NCBI RefSeq assembly: GCF_045679555.1
Contig: NC_092087.1
Span: forward strand, 85,204,367 to 85,268,366
Source: Salvelinus alpinus
Taxonomy: Eukaryota > Chordata > Actinopteri > Salmoniformes > Salmonidae
Length of the DNA stretch: 64,000 bases
Direction: 5' to 3'
The notes beneath the pieces were generated by a model. The model searched no databases. It had not been told where the DNA came from and saw only the letters and a program-made list of their open reading frames with translations. The position numbers and the translations under genes were made by a program. Positions 1 through 17,458 of the stretch are shown here, piece by piece. Every line of letters begins with the position of its first letter. Positions within the stretch are counted from its first letter, which is position 1.

Positions 1-152
1 CATTAAACAGGTTAACTACTCTTTAATACCAGGCAGTTGTGTGGAGGAAAATATATCATGCTTCTTACTAAATTGTTTCTCATTAGTGCCAGTCAAATAC
101 CAAGGAGGGGTGTAAAGTGACTGTACAGTGTTATCCATTTTAACACTGTCCT

Positions 153-1077
153 ACACTATCATGACTCAGCTCAAAGCCACACTATAAAATACACTATCAT
201 GACTCAGCTCAAAGCCACACTATAAAATACACTATCATGACTCAGTTCAAAGTCACACTATAAAATACACTATCATGACTCAGCTCAAAGCCACACTATA
301 AAATACACTATCATGACTCAGCTCAAAGCCACACTATAAAATACACTATCATGACTCAGCTCAAAGCCACACTATAAAATACACTATCATGACTCAGCTC
401 AAAGCCACACTATAAAATACACTATCATGACTCAGTTCAAAGCCACACTATAAAATACACTATCATGACTCAGTTCAAAGCCACACTATAAAATACACTA
501 TCATGACTCAGCTCAAAGCCACACTATAAAATACACTATCATGACTCAGCTCAAAGCCACACTATAAAATACAATATCATGACACAGTTCAAAGCCACAC
601 TATAAAATACACTATCATGACTCAGCTCAAAGCCAGACTATAAAAAACACTATCATGACTCAGCTCAAAGCCACACTATAAAATACACTATCATGACTCA
701 GTTCAAAGTCACACTATAAAATACACTATCATGACTCAGTTCAAAGCCACACTATAAAATACACTATCATGACTCAGCTCAAAGCCACACTATAAAATAC
801 ACTATCATGACTCAGTTCAAAGCCACACTATAAAATACACTATCATGACTCAGTTCAAAGCCACACTATAAAATACACTATCATGACTCAGTTCAAAGCC
901 ACACTATAAAATACACTATCATGACTCAGTTCAAAGCCACACTATAAAATACAATATCATGACTCAGTTCAAAGCCACACTATAAAATACAATATCATGA
1001 CTCAGTTCAAAGCCACACTATAAAATACACTATCATGACTCAGCTCAAAGCCACACTATAAAATACACTATCATGAC
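153..1077. repeat. 38-bp minisatellite, about 24 copies
   Basis: Tandem units carry the core ACTATCATGACTCAG followed by AAAGCCACACTATAAAATAC. The spacing of successive cores is 38 bp (for example 155 and 193). Copies differ by scattered single-base changes (GCTC or GTTC before AAAG, ACAC or ACAA before TATC). The array lies 5' of the visible ncf4 exons and is therefore probably inside an ncf4 intron. Confidence 0.95.
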
Positions 1078-1779
1078 TTGCTTTTAAGCATTTTAAGCGT
1101 GTTATCTTTTTACCTCTTTTTTTCACATTCTCTCATCACAGTTTTCTAGTACTGCGTACTTGTCCGCTTTTACGCACCCCCTGCATCTCGCCTCTCCCAC
1201 CCACCCACCCACACACACACACACACACACGCACTCACACATGCACACACACATGCACTCACACTTGCACTCACACATGCCCACTCGCTAAGCGCTCAGC
1301 TCTCTCTCGCCTCTCCTCTCGTCTTTCTCAGCTGTGTGCCTGTCCGATCCCACGCGTTGTGCAGCATTAGGAGTAGGAGTGTTGAATAGTGATTTTCTGC
1401 ACTGTGAAGACCTGCTCTAGTCACAAACAAAAACACTTCTCTCCCGTTTCATCCCTTCAAAGCCCGTCTCCCTGACTCACACCAGTGTCCTGTTCTCTCT
1501 TTCTCTGTACTCGTTTAGGGATCCCTCTTTCTTTCTCTCATCCCTCGCTCCTTGCACTTGTTCCCTCCTGTCTTCTGCTGATTGCTGTCCCGTTCTCTCT
1601 TTCTCACACACTCACTTCATCATCAGACAAGTAAAATAAGTCTCTCTTACCTGTTCGGTTTCACAGTCTTCTCTCTCTGTCCGTCTCTCTCTTTCTCTCC
1701 CTTTCTCTCGGTTGATCCTGGTCCGCTGCCTGCTGCCGGCGTGTTTGTGTTCTCCTCCGTGTGTGTGTGTGGTTCCCAG
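1078..1779. other. Low-complexity intronic DNA upstream of the first visible ncf4 exon
   Basis: Holds a short CA-rich microsatellite near 1205-1275 and CT-rich tracts. No further exon could be supported here. The last 30 bases are a GT/TC-rich tract ending in a splice acceptor (TTCCCAG) for the exon at 1780. Confidence 0.6.
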
Positions 1780-8609
<6,830 letters not shown>

Positions 8610-8894
8610 AGACAGGGAGATGGAGGAGGTTTTCACATGTTTCTATACTCGCTGAAGAGAGGCCATTTTGTGTTTGCTTGTGTGTGTGCGTATGCACGCT
8701 TGCGGGTGCACTTGGCCGTCCGTGCCCTTGTGCGTGCGTGAGTGTGTTTCTCGCCAGCTTGCGTCTGTAATCCACTGCAGAGCTGCATGTAGTAGTTCGG
8801 ACTGAGATCCAGTGACAGGGTGACAGACTTGAATTAAGGGGACAGACGCTGGATTGTAACACATTACAGAAGTTAGTCTGATTGAGAAATGTGC

Positions 8895-9008
8895 TGCAAC
8901 CTAAAAGGCACACTATGCCCTATATAGTACGCTACTTTTCACCAGACTCCTATGAGCCCTGGTCAAAAGTAGTGCACTATATAGGGAATAGGGTGCCATT
9001 AGGGACGA
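8895..9008. repeat. Dispersed salmonid-type repeat in the ncf4 3' UTR
   Basis: Contains CAAAAGTAGTGCACTATATA and AATAGGGTGCCATT. A related piece occurs at about 20485-20565 (CAAAAGTAGTGCACTATGTC) and a short inverted relative near 9340-9390. I recognise it as a frequent fish interspersed motif but cannot name the family. Confidence 0.6.
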
Positions 9009-9105
9009 TACCTTAGTCACATTCATTAGTATGTCTGTGTTTGGTGGCTTTAAATATTTAACATTTCACCTGTACTGTTGAGTAAATGTTAATATAAGGA
9101 CATTT

Positions 9106-9111
9106 AATAAA
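9106..9111 (+). terminator. ncf4: ncf4 polyadenylation signal
   Basis: AATAAA about 500 bases after the stop codon, the first canonical hexamer in the 3' UTR. Cleavage is expected some 10-30 bases later. Confidence 0.7.
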
Positions 9112-9705
9112 GGTTTAGAAACACATGTTTTTATTCTCCATATATTCTGTTGTGGTCGTAGTAATGCTTAGCTGTGCTCCCATTGTTTTTCTTCTGAGTA
9201 AAAAATACACTATTGAAATATATAAGTGTGTGTGTGTGTGTGAGAACACGCGCTCCTGTGTGTGGGGTTTGCTGAATGTGTTCTGATGAGAGAGAGAGGA
9301 ACGGTAATCATCACTGTGTGGTCTGGGTGACATCTAGAGGCTGCGTCCCAAATCGCACCCTTTCCCCTATTTAAAGCACTACTTTAAAATGGCACAGAGT
9401 AAGGTAGGCCGGACCTAGCTCTCTGGCCGGCCGACTGGTCCTATCCGGACGGATAGGTAGGTCTGGCCTATGTACATGACCAGGGAAATGTAGGAGAGCA
9501 TGTCGCCACGGTGACATGTTTCCAGGGCATCTCCTTCCCCTCTCGCTGCTTCTTGTCAACATACGTGTTGCTATAGGAAACTTCTGTCCCGAGCACGGAG
9601 GTGGTGAAGTAGAGCTGGAACAGCTGCTATGTTTGAGTCCTGTCCAACTGTGGGCCTACAGGTGGTTTGGGTCTGAACATGGGTAGAACTGGCTCCACAT
9701 AATGA
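9112..9705. other. Intergenic stretch, no gene seen
   Basis: Holds a short GT repeat near 9226-9245 and a GC-rich stretch with CCGGCCGACTGGTCCTATC near 9425-9445, a motif that recurs around 18100-18150. No coding signal. Confidence 0.5.
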
Positions 9706-9946
9706 CACAGTGACTTCGGGAAGTATTCAGACCCTTTGACTTTTTACCACATTTTGTTACGTTAAAATGGATCAACAAAATAAAAATACATCCCCAGCAA
9801 TCTACACACAATACACCATAATGACAAAGCGAAAACAGGTTTTTAGAAAATACCTTAATTACATAAGTATTCAGACCCTTTGCTATGAGACTTGAAATTG
9901 AGCTCAAGAGGCATGTTGTTTCCATTAATCACTTTCCGAATGCACT
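9706..9946. mobile_element. Internally deleted Tc1-like element ('TTCAGACCC' family)
   Basis: The left end reads CAGTGACTTCGGGAAGTATTCAGACCC, split here as CAGTGACTTCGGG then AAGTATTCAGACCC. The right end is CTTTCCGAATGCACT. The inside carries only the terminal region and no transposase. Other members of this family are at 41430-41488, 49992-50489, 59505-59560 and 63785-64000. Confidence 0.7.
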
Positions 9947-10009
9947 TAAATTCTCTTCATTAGTTCTGTTCCTCTAAGAAAGTGAAATAGAGCCCTAAAC
10001 ACCACTTCT

Positions 10010-10655
10010 CACTTTCCTCCCCCACTACACCACCCCAACCCCATCCAGCCTCTCTAACCCTCTAGTCCTAGACATTACTTCCTCCCCCACTACACCACCC
10101 CAACCACATCCATCCTCTCTAACCCTCTAGAGTCCTAGACATCACTTCCTCCCCCACTACACCACCCCAACCCCATCCAGCCTCTCTAACCCTCTAGAGT
10201 CCTAGACATCACTTCCTCCCCCCACGACACCACCCCAACCCCATCCAGCCTCTCTAACCCTTTAGTCCTAGACATCACTTCCTCCCCCACTACACCACCC
10301 CAACCCTATCCAGCCTCTCTAACCCTCTAGAGTCCTAGACATCACTTCCTCCCCCACTACACCACCCCAACCCCATCCAGCCTCTCTAACCCTTTAGTCC
10401 TAGACATCACTTCCTCCCCCACTACACCACCCCAACCCTATCCAGCCTCTCTAACCCTCTAGAGTCCTAGACATCACTTCCTCCCCCACTACACCACCCC
10501 AACCCCATCCAGCCTCTCTAACCCTTTAGTCCTAGACATCACTTCCTCCCCCACTACACCACCCCAACCCTATCCAGCCTCTCTAACCCTCTAGAGTCCT
10601 AGACATCACTTCCTCCCCCACTACACCACCCCAACCCCATCCAGCCTCTAACACT
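10010..10655. repeat. 63-67-bp minisatellite, about 10 copies
   Basis: Units contain CACTACACCACCCCAACC, CATCCAGCCTCTCTAACCCT and TAGTCCTAGACATCACTTCC. Two length variants alternate, with and without an extra AGAG near CCTCTAGAGTCC, suggesting higher-order amplification of a dimer in the right half. Confidence 0.92.
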
Positions 10656-10673
10656 CACACAATCTTTCCCTAT

Positions 10674-11730
10674 CTACATCATAGGAAGAGTAGCTGTTGC
10701 CTTGGCAGCAGCTACTGGGGATCCATAATAAATACAAATACAGTTCACAAATATCGACACATACGTCAACGTCTCCTCCACTAAACACTCATCACACAGA
10801 CTTGCTTCATGTCTCCCTATCACTAAACACTCATCACACAGACCTGCTTCATGTCTCCCTATCACTAAACACTCATCACACAGACCTGCTTCATGTCTCC
10901 CTATCACTAAACACTCATCACACAGACCTGCTTCATGTCTCCCTATCACTAAACACTCATCACACAGACCTGCTTCATGTCTCCCTATCACTAAACACTC
11001 ATCACACAGACCTGCTTCATGTCTCCCTATCACTAAACACTCAGCACACAGACCTGCTTCATGTCTCCCTATCACTAAACACTCATCACACAGACCTGCT
11101 TCATGTCTCCCTATCACTAAACACTCCTCACACAGACCTGCTTCATGTCTCCCTATCACTAAACACTCATCACACAGACCTGCTTCATGTCTCCCTATCA
11201 CTAAACACTCATCACACAGACCTGCTTCATGTCTCCCTATCACTAAACACTCATCACACAGACCTGCTTCATGTCTCCCTATCACTAAACACTCATCACA
11301 CAGACCTGCTTCATGTCTCCCTATCACTAAACACTCATCACACAGACCTGCTTCATGTCTCCCTATCACTAAACACTCATCACACAGACCTGCTTCATGT
11401 CTCCCTATCATCCACAACCTCGTAAAAGTTGGATATACTCTGTGTGTCCAAACCGTAGTCTACTCCACACAACTTCACCTGTCCTACATCCCATACTCCC
11501 CAGCCCTTCCTTAACTGACCGGTACACGTGATAAAATGGCCTCCCCTTACTACTAGCATCCCACTGCCTTTGCCAAAGATCGAGCCCTTTTGCCCGGATA
11601 GATGACTTGACTTCCTTGCGGCCCAGCGGGACCTGAATATCTACCCCCTCTCTCCTCACAGCACTCTTAGCCACCACATTGGCCTTCTCACTTGAAATGG
11701 GCTTGTGGGTGTGGCCTAACATTTTATGGC
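10674..11730 (-). mobile_element. LINE ORF 3' fragment expanded by an internal 42-bp minisatellite
   Basis: On the minus strand, 11722-11408 reads SSEKANVVAKSAVRR, VPLGRKEVKS and VVWSRLRFGHT, which resembles the RNase H to C-terminal region of I/jockey-like LINE ORFs. The following segment, GLCDECLV-IGRHEA, is repeated in tandem 15 times, and then VEETLTYV and a 3' tail (TACTCTTCCTATG) follow at about 10780-10674. The C-terminal Cys-x2-Cys segment of such ORFs is normally single, so the minisatellite arose from LINE coding sequence. Confidence 0.7.
10780..11410. repeat. 42-bp minisatellite, 15 copies (14 codons per unit)
   Basis: The unit CACTAAACACTCATCACACA plus GACCTGCTTCATGTCTCCCTAT is almost invariant. 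Because 42 is a multiple of three and carries no stop, long frames stay open on both strands (+ 10697-11425, - 10674-11417). These are not treated as genes. Confidence 0.96.
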
Positions 11731-12500
11731 CGTATGTCCATTTATGGTACTAAGTCGCGCCAAAGATTGTATAGTACAAAGATGTCCTTGAAAAGTGATA
11801 TCCCAAGTATAAATACAGTAAAGTACACACACTAAAGGATATTTTATTTCTTTATTTTTAGCAAAATAGTGTTTTTTAGACAACTGCAAAAGGAGTAGGG
11901 CATGTTAAATAGAAATATTGTCATGAGCTGAATCATGCTAATTTGTTTCTAAACCAAATACATTTCAAATAAATGTTAATGTACACATGCCTTCTAAACA
12001 GGCATAGACTAACAGTGAAATGCTTACTTACAGGCCCTTCCCAACAATTCAGAATACTATAAAATATATATTTTTGTCATTTGAATAATTTTGTGTAGTT
12101 ATTTTCAAAATGATGAAAACAGTGGGCCATTTTCGTCAACTAAATGTCCTTTTATTTTAGTTACATCACATTTGTATTTTCTCATGAACCTACTATATAG
12201 TCAACATAAATCACTGACTTCCATGTGCACCAACATATTGTACATTGCCCTGTGTCATCGCTTGCCAGATAGCTAGGTCCGGCACTTTAGGTCCGGCACT
12301 CTGCACACTGCACTTTGCACAAGGTCCTGTGCATGTACCACCAGTATGTGAAATTTCACACTAGGACAAAGAAGACTAGATTTGTGCTATGGGACAATAC
12401 CAAATGCTTTCAGACTAATCCTTCTAACCCCCCCCCTCCCCCTTAAAAGAGTTAGATGCACTATTGTAAAGTGGCTGTTCCACTGGATATCATAAGGTGA
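11731..12500. other. Intergenic, AT-rich, fragments of repeats only
   Basis: Contains a LINE/SINE-tail-like piece (GTGAAATGCTTACTTACAGG near 12017) and a duplicated GGTCCGGCACT near 12272-12302. No coding exon is supported. Confidence 0.5.
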
Positions 12501-12565
12501 ATGCACCAATTTGTAAGTCGCTCTGGATAAGAGCGTCTGCTAAATGACTTAAATGTAATGTAAAT
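12500..12565 (+). mobile_element. L2/UnaL2-type LINE or SINE 3' tail
   Basis: GTAAGTCGCTCTGGATAAGA then GCGTCTGCTAAATGAC followed by short ATGTAAATGT repeats. This conserved hairpin tail is shared by L2-clade LINEs and their SINEs. Only the tail is visible. Confidence 0.75.
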
Positions 12566-13757
12566 GTATGTAAACTTCTGTGTTGTCAGTTGTGCCTACT
12601 AAAACCTGTAAAATCTTTCCTAACAATAAGCCTTGGGTATCACAACATCTAAAACCACTACTTGATAAGAAGGCAGTTCATGCTGAGGGTGATAGACAGG
12701 CTTTAAGAGATGTACAACGTGAGATCCAAACACAGATACTGGTGGACAAGGAGGCATACGAGCAAAGGGTGGAGAGGACTCTCTCCTCAGGAAACTCAAG
12801 GGTGGCCTGGCAAGGGATTAAATCCATGGCTAGTGCCCCCCACATAGGCAGGGGGAAAACTAGTGCTGACCTTGGGAGACATGAGGGCCAGACCATGGCT
12901 AATGAACTGGATGTCATTACAAATGTTTGAGAGAGTTGTTGTTAAACAGGCTGATGTTCTAAAGTTGTTCAGGGGATGTAATGCACACAAAAGCCCAGGC
13001 CCAGACAAAATGAGTGGACATGTGTTGAAGCACTGTGCTGAACAATTAGCTGGTGTTTTTACAGACATTTTCCAATCGTCGCTCAACCACAAAACGTGCC
13101 AGAATTGTGGAAAAACTCAATAATTGTACCCATTTCTAAAGCATCTAATCCCTCTCTGTTGAATGAGTCCTCGACCTGTTTCAGTTTGCCTATCAGCCCA
13201 GCAGAGGAGTTGAGGATGACATTCTTACTCTCCTCAACATGGTCTATAGACCTCTAGAGGGCGTCAAATCCTGTTTATTGACTTTTCTTCTGCCTAAACC
13301 ACAATCCAGACATACATTCTGGCACAGAGACTCGTAAGATACTTTTTAGATGGGGTGCTGGTTTTGTGGCTGTTGGACTTCCTGAGCCAGAGGTCAAAGT
13401 AGTTCCCCACGTGTGGGACATACTCACCACCAACACAGGCTCCCCACAGGGGTGTGTTTTGTCCCCACTCCTGTACATTTTGTACACTAATAGTTGTACT
13501 AGTTCCCATCCTGACAGACACCTCGTTAAGTTCGCTGATGACACTGCCTTGATCAGCCTGTTGCATGATGACGAGGAACATCATGGCCCGGTCCTAAATG
13601 ACGTTGTAGAGTGGTGTGACCAATCACACTTGGTCCTCAATACCAACAAGACCAAAGAGATGTGCATAGACTTCAGGAAGCGAACAACACCAACCTATCA
13701 GATGTCAGAACGTAGAGATTGCAGAGCAAAACAAATATCTGTGTGTCCTCGTGGACA
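12566..13757 (+). mobile_element. Host LINE, 5'/RT part, split by the LINE cluster at 13757-17458
   Basis: Broken frames carry NNKPWVSQHLKPLLD, RGCNAHKSPGPDKMSGHVL, TGSPQGCVLSPLLYILYTN and the RT active site KFADDTALIS, then LVLNTNKTKEMCIDFRK. This is a jockey/Rex1-like reverse transcriptase with several frame breaks and deletions around 13120-13370. The frame stops in CVLVD at 13757 where another LINE is inserted. Confidence 0.8.
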
Positions 13758-13784
13758 AATCAAATCAAATCAAATGTTGTCACA
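13757..13784 (-). mobile_element. 3' tail of an older minus-strand LINE copy
   Basis: AAATCAAATCAAATGTTGTC-type tail immediately before a second, longer AAATC tail. Its continuation is on the far side of the young LINE at 17289-17458. Confidence 0.65.
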
Positions 13785-16700
13785 TACAAATCAAATCAAA
13801 TCAAATTTTATTAGTCACATACACATGGTTAGCAGATGTTAATGCGAGTGTAGCGAAATGCTTGTGCTTCTAGTTCCGACAATGCAGTAATAACCAACAA
13901 GTAATCTAACCTAACAATTCCACAACTACTACCTTATACACACACACAAGTGTAAAGGGATAAAGAATATGTACATAAAGATATATGAATGAGTGGTGGT
14001 ACAGAACGGCATGGCAAGATGCAGTAGATGGTATAGAGTACGGTATATACATATGAGATGAGTACTGTAGGGTATGTAAACATAAAGTGGCATAGTTTAA
14101 AGTGGCTAGTGGTACATGTATTACATAAAGATGGCAAGATGCAGTAGATGATATAGAGTACAGTATATACATATGAGATGGGTAATGTAGGGTATGTAAA
14201 CATTATATTAAGTGGCATTGTTTAAAGTGGCTAGTGGTACATTTTTACATAATTTCCATCAATTCCCATTTTTAAAGTGGCTGGAGTTGAGTCAGTATGT
14301 TGGCAGCGGCCGCTAAATGTTAGTGGTGGCTGTTTAACAGTCTGATGGCCTTGAGATAGAAGCTGTTTTTCAGTCTCTCGGTCCCTGCTTTGATGCACCT
14401 GTACTGACCTCGCCTTCTGGATGATAGCGGGGTGAACAGGCAGTGGCTTGGGTGGTTGTTGTCCTTGATGATCTTTATGGCCTTCCTGTGACATCGGGTG
14501 GTGTAGGTGTCCTGGAGGGCAGGTAGTTTGCCCCCGGTGGTGCGTTCTGCAGACCTCACTACCCTCTGGAGAGCCTTACGGTTGTGGGCGGAGCAGTTGC
14601 CGTACCAGGCGGTGATACAGCCCGACAGGATGCTCTCGATTGTGCATCTGTAGAAGTTTGTGAGTGCTTTTGGTGACAAGCCGAATTTCTTCAGCCTCCT
14701 GAGGTTGAAGAGGCGCTGCTGCGCCTTCTTCACAACGCTGTCTGTGTGGGTGGACCAATTCAGTTTGTCCGTGATGTGTACACCGAGGAACTTAAAACTT
14801 TCCACCTTCTCCACTACTGACCCGTCGATGTGGATAGGGGGGTGCTCCCTCTGCTGTTTCCTGAAGTCCACAATCATCTCCTTTGTTTTGTTGACGTTGA
14901 GTGTGAGGTTATTTTCCTGACACCACACTCCGAGGGCCCTCACCTCCTCCCTGTAGGCCGTCTCGTCGTTGTTGGTAATCAAGCCTACCACTGTAGTGTC
15001 ATCCGCAAACTTGATGATTGAGTTGGAGGCGTGCATGGCCACGCAGTCGTGGGTGAACAGGGAGTACAGGAGAGGGCTCAGAACGCACCCTTGTGGGGCC
15101 CCAGTGTTGAGGATCAGCGGGGTGGAGATGTTGTTACCTACCCTCACCACCTGGGGGCGGCCCGTCAGGAAGTCCAGGACCCAGTTGCACAGGGCGGGGT
15201 CGAGACCCAGGGTCTCGAGCTTGATGACGAGTTTGGAGGGTACTATGGTGTTAAATGCTGAGCTGTAATCGATGAACAGCATTCTCACATGGGTATTCCT
15301 CTTGTCCAGATGGGTTAGGGCAGTGTGCAGTGTGGTTGCGATTGCGTCGTCTGTGGACCTATTGGGTCGGTAAGCAAATTGGAGTGGGTCTAGGGTGTCC
15401 GGTAGGGTGGAGGTGATATGGTCCTTGACTAGTCTCTCAAAGCACTTCATGATGACGGAAGTGAGTGCTACGGGGCGGTAGTCGTTTAGCTCAGTTACCT
15501 TAGCTTTCTTGGGAACAGGAACAATGGTGGCCCTCTTGAAGCATGTGGGAACAGCAGACTGGGATAAGGATTGATTGAATATGTCCGTAAACACACCAGC
15601 CAGCTGGTCTGCGCATGCTCTGAGGACGCGGCTGGGAATGCCGTCTGGGCCTGCAGCCTTGCGAGGGTTAACACGTTTAAATGTTTTACTCACCTCGGCT
15701 GCAGTGAAGGAGAGCCCGCAGGTTTTGGTAGGGGGCCGTGTCAGTGGCACTGTATTGTCCTCAAAGCGGGCAAAAAAGTTGTTTAGCCTGTCTGGGAGCA
15801 AGACATCCTGGTCCGCGACGAGGCTGGTTTTCTTTTTGTAATCCGTGATTGACTGTAGACCCTGCCACATACCTCTTGTGTCTGAGCTGTTGAATTGCGA
15901 CTCGATTTTGTCTCTGTACTGGGACTTAGCCTGTTTGATTGCCTTGCGGAGAGAATAGCTACACTGTTTGTATTCGGTCATGCTTCCGGTCACCTTGCCC
16001 TGGTTAAAAGCAGTGGTTCGCGCTTTCAGTTTCACGCGAATGCTGCCGTCAATCCACGGTTTCTGGTTTGGGAATGTTTTAATCGTTGCTGTGGGTACGA
16101 CATCGTCAATGCACTTCCTAATGAACTCGCTCACCGAATCAGCATATTCGTCAATATTGTTGTTGGACGCAATGCGGAACATATTCCAATCCGCGTGATC
16201 GAAGCAGTCTTGAAGCGTGGATTCAGATTGGTCGGACCAGCGTTGAACAGACCTGAGCGCGGGAGCTTGTTGTTTTAGTTTCTGTTTGTAGGCTGGAATC
16301 AACAAAATGGAGTCGTGGTCAGCTTTTCCGAAAGGGGGGCGGGGGAGGGCCTTATATGCGTCGCGGAAATTAGTATAACAATGATCTAGGGTTTTTCCAG
16401 CCCTGGTAGCACAATCGATATGCTGATAGAATTTAGGGAGTTTTGTTTTTAGATTAGCCTTGTTAAAATCCCCAGCTACGATGAATGCAGCCTCAGGGTG
16501 TGTGGTTTCCAGTTTACAAAGAGTCAGATAAAGTTCGTTCAGGGCCATCGATGTGTCTGCTTGGGGGGGAATATATACGGCTGTGATTATGATTGAAGAG
16601 AATTCCCTTGGTAGATAATGCGGTCGACATTTGATTGTGAGGAGTTCTAGATCAGGTGAACAGAATGACTTGAGTTCCTGTGTGTTGTTATGATGATCAC

Positions 16701-17288
16701 ACCACGTCTCGTTAATCATAAGGCATACCCCCCCGCCCCTCTTCTTACCAGAAAGATGTTTGTTTCTGTCGGCACGATGCATGAAGAAACCAGCTGGCTG
16801 CACCGACTCCGTTAGCGTCTCTTGAGTTAGCCATGTTTCCGTGAAGCAGAGCACGTTGCAATCCCTGATGTCTCTCTGGAATGCTACCCGTGCTCGGATT
16901 TCATCAACCTTATTGTCAAGAGACTGGACATTGGCGAGTAGTATGCTAGGGAGTGGAGCGCGATGTGCCCGTCTCCGAAGCCTGACCACGAGACCGCCTC
17001 GTTTGCCCCTTTTACGGCGTCGCACAGGGTCGCCGGCTGGGATCAGATCCATTGTATTGGGTGGAAGGCAAAACACTGGATCCGTTTCGGGAAAGTCATA
17101 TTCCTGGTAGGAACGATGATGAGTTGACGTTAATCGTATATTCAGTAGTTCCTCCCGACTGTATGTAATGAAACCTAAGATTACCTGGGGTACCGATGTA
17201 AGAAATAACACATAAAAAAACAAAATACTGCATATTTTCCAAGGAACGCGAAGCGAGGCGGCCATCTCTTTTCGGCGCCGGAAGTTCC
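13785..17288 (-). mobile_element. Near full-length LINE (jockey/CR1-L2-Rex superclade), intact ORF
   Basis: About 3.5 kb on the minus strand: a short GC-rich 5' end at about 17288, one ORF (17265-14320), a 535-bp 3' UTR and an (AAATC)n tail. The ORF is open throughout, the only intact transposon ORF in the window, so this copy may be young. No clear target-site duplication was found. Confidence 0.88.
14320..17265 (-). CDS. LINE endonuclease-reverse transcriptase, 981 aa
   Basis: Residues 1-32 form a basic then strongly hydrophobic N-terminus (ICSILFFYVLFLTSVPQVIL). A basic cluster (RRRKRGKRGG) lies near 82. The APE-type endonuclease spans about 105-325, with LLANVQS (112), FTETWL (143), VAGDFN (264) and KADHDS (317). 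The reverse transcriptase spans about 535-800, with TGAPQGCVLSPLLYSLF (720) and KFADDTTVVG (753). The C-terminal region to 981 has the conserved SGCITAWYGNCSAHNRKALQ block. The product would copy its own RNA by target-primed reverse transcription. Catalytic motifs all look present. No separate ORF1 is seen. Clade assignment within the jockey group is uncertain. Confidence 0.9.
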   Translation of the reverse strand: MAASLRVPWKICSILFFYVLFLTSVPQVILGFITYSREELLNIRLTSTHHRSYQEYDFPETDPVFCLPPNTMDLIPAGDPVRRRKRGKRGGLVVRLRRRAHRAPLPSILLANVQSLDNKVDEIRARVAFQRDIRDCNVLCFTETWLTQETLTESVQPAGFFMHRADRNKHLSGKKRGGGVCLMINETWCDHHNNTQELKSFCSPDLELLTIKCRPHYLPREFSSIIITAVYIPPQADTSMALNELYLTLCKLETTHPEAAFIVAGDFNKANLKTKLPKFYQHIDCATRAGKTLDHCYTNFRDAYKALPRPPFGKADHDSILLIPAYKQKLKQQAPALRSVQRWSDQSESTLQDCFDHADWNMFRIASNNNIDEYADSVSEFIRKCIDDVVPTATIKTFPNQKPWIDGSIRVKLKARTTAFNQGKVTGSMTEYKQCSYSLRKAIKQAKSQYRDKIESQFNSSDTRGMWQGLQSITDYKKKTSLVADQDVLLPDRLNNFFARFEDNTVPLTRPPTKTCGLSFTAAEVSKTFKRVNPRKAAGPDGIPSRVLRACADQLAGVFTDIFNQSLSQSAVPTCFKRATIVPVPKKAKVTELNDYRPVALTSVIMKCFERLVKDHITSTLPDTLDPLQFAYRPNRSTDDAIATTLHTALTHLDKRNTHVRMLFIDYSSAFNTIVPSKLVIKLETLGLDPALCNWVLDFLTGRPQVVRVGNNISTPLILNTGAPQGCVLSPLLYSLFTHDCVAMHASNSIIKFADDTTVVGLITNNDETAYREEVRALGVWCQENNLTLNVNKTKEMIVDFRKQQREHPPIHIDGSVVEKVESFKFLGVHITDKLNWSTHTDSVVKKAQQRLFNLRRLKKFGLSPKALTNFYRCTIESILSGCITAWYGNCSAHNRKALQRVVRSAERTTGGKLPALQDTYTTRCHRKAIKIIKDNNHPSHCLFTPLSSRRRGQYRCIKAGTERLKNSFYLKAIRLLNSHH

Positions 17289-17458
17289 ATGTTTATCAGA
17301 TGTTATTGCGGGTGTAGCGAAATGCTTGTGTTTCTAGCTCCAACAGTGCAGTAATATCTAACAAGTAATATCTAATAATTTCACAATAATACACACAAAT
17401 CGAAAGTAAAGGAATGGACTTTAGAATATATAAATATTTGGGCGAGCAATGGAGTAAA
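17289..17458 (-). mobile_element. Older LINE 3' UTR fragment, continuation of 13757-13784
   Basis: TCAGATGTTATTGCGGGTGT and AGCGAAATGCTTGTGTTTCT match, with substitutions, the 3' UTR of the intact LINE at 13830-13880. It is thus a 5'-truncated older copy of the same family, into which the intact copy inserted. Confidence 0.7.

Noticed and set aside
153-1077. CRISPR-like regular repeats
   Set aside because: Units are contiguous tandem copies without unique spacers, in an animal genome.
10697-11425. 242-codon plus-strand frame of THHTDLLHVS repeats
   Set aside because: Shadow of the 42-bp repeat; the LINE-derived reading is on the other strand.
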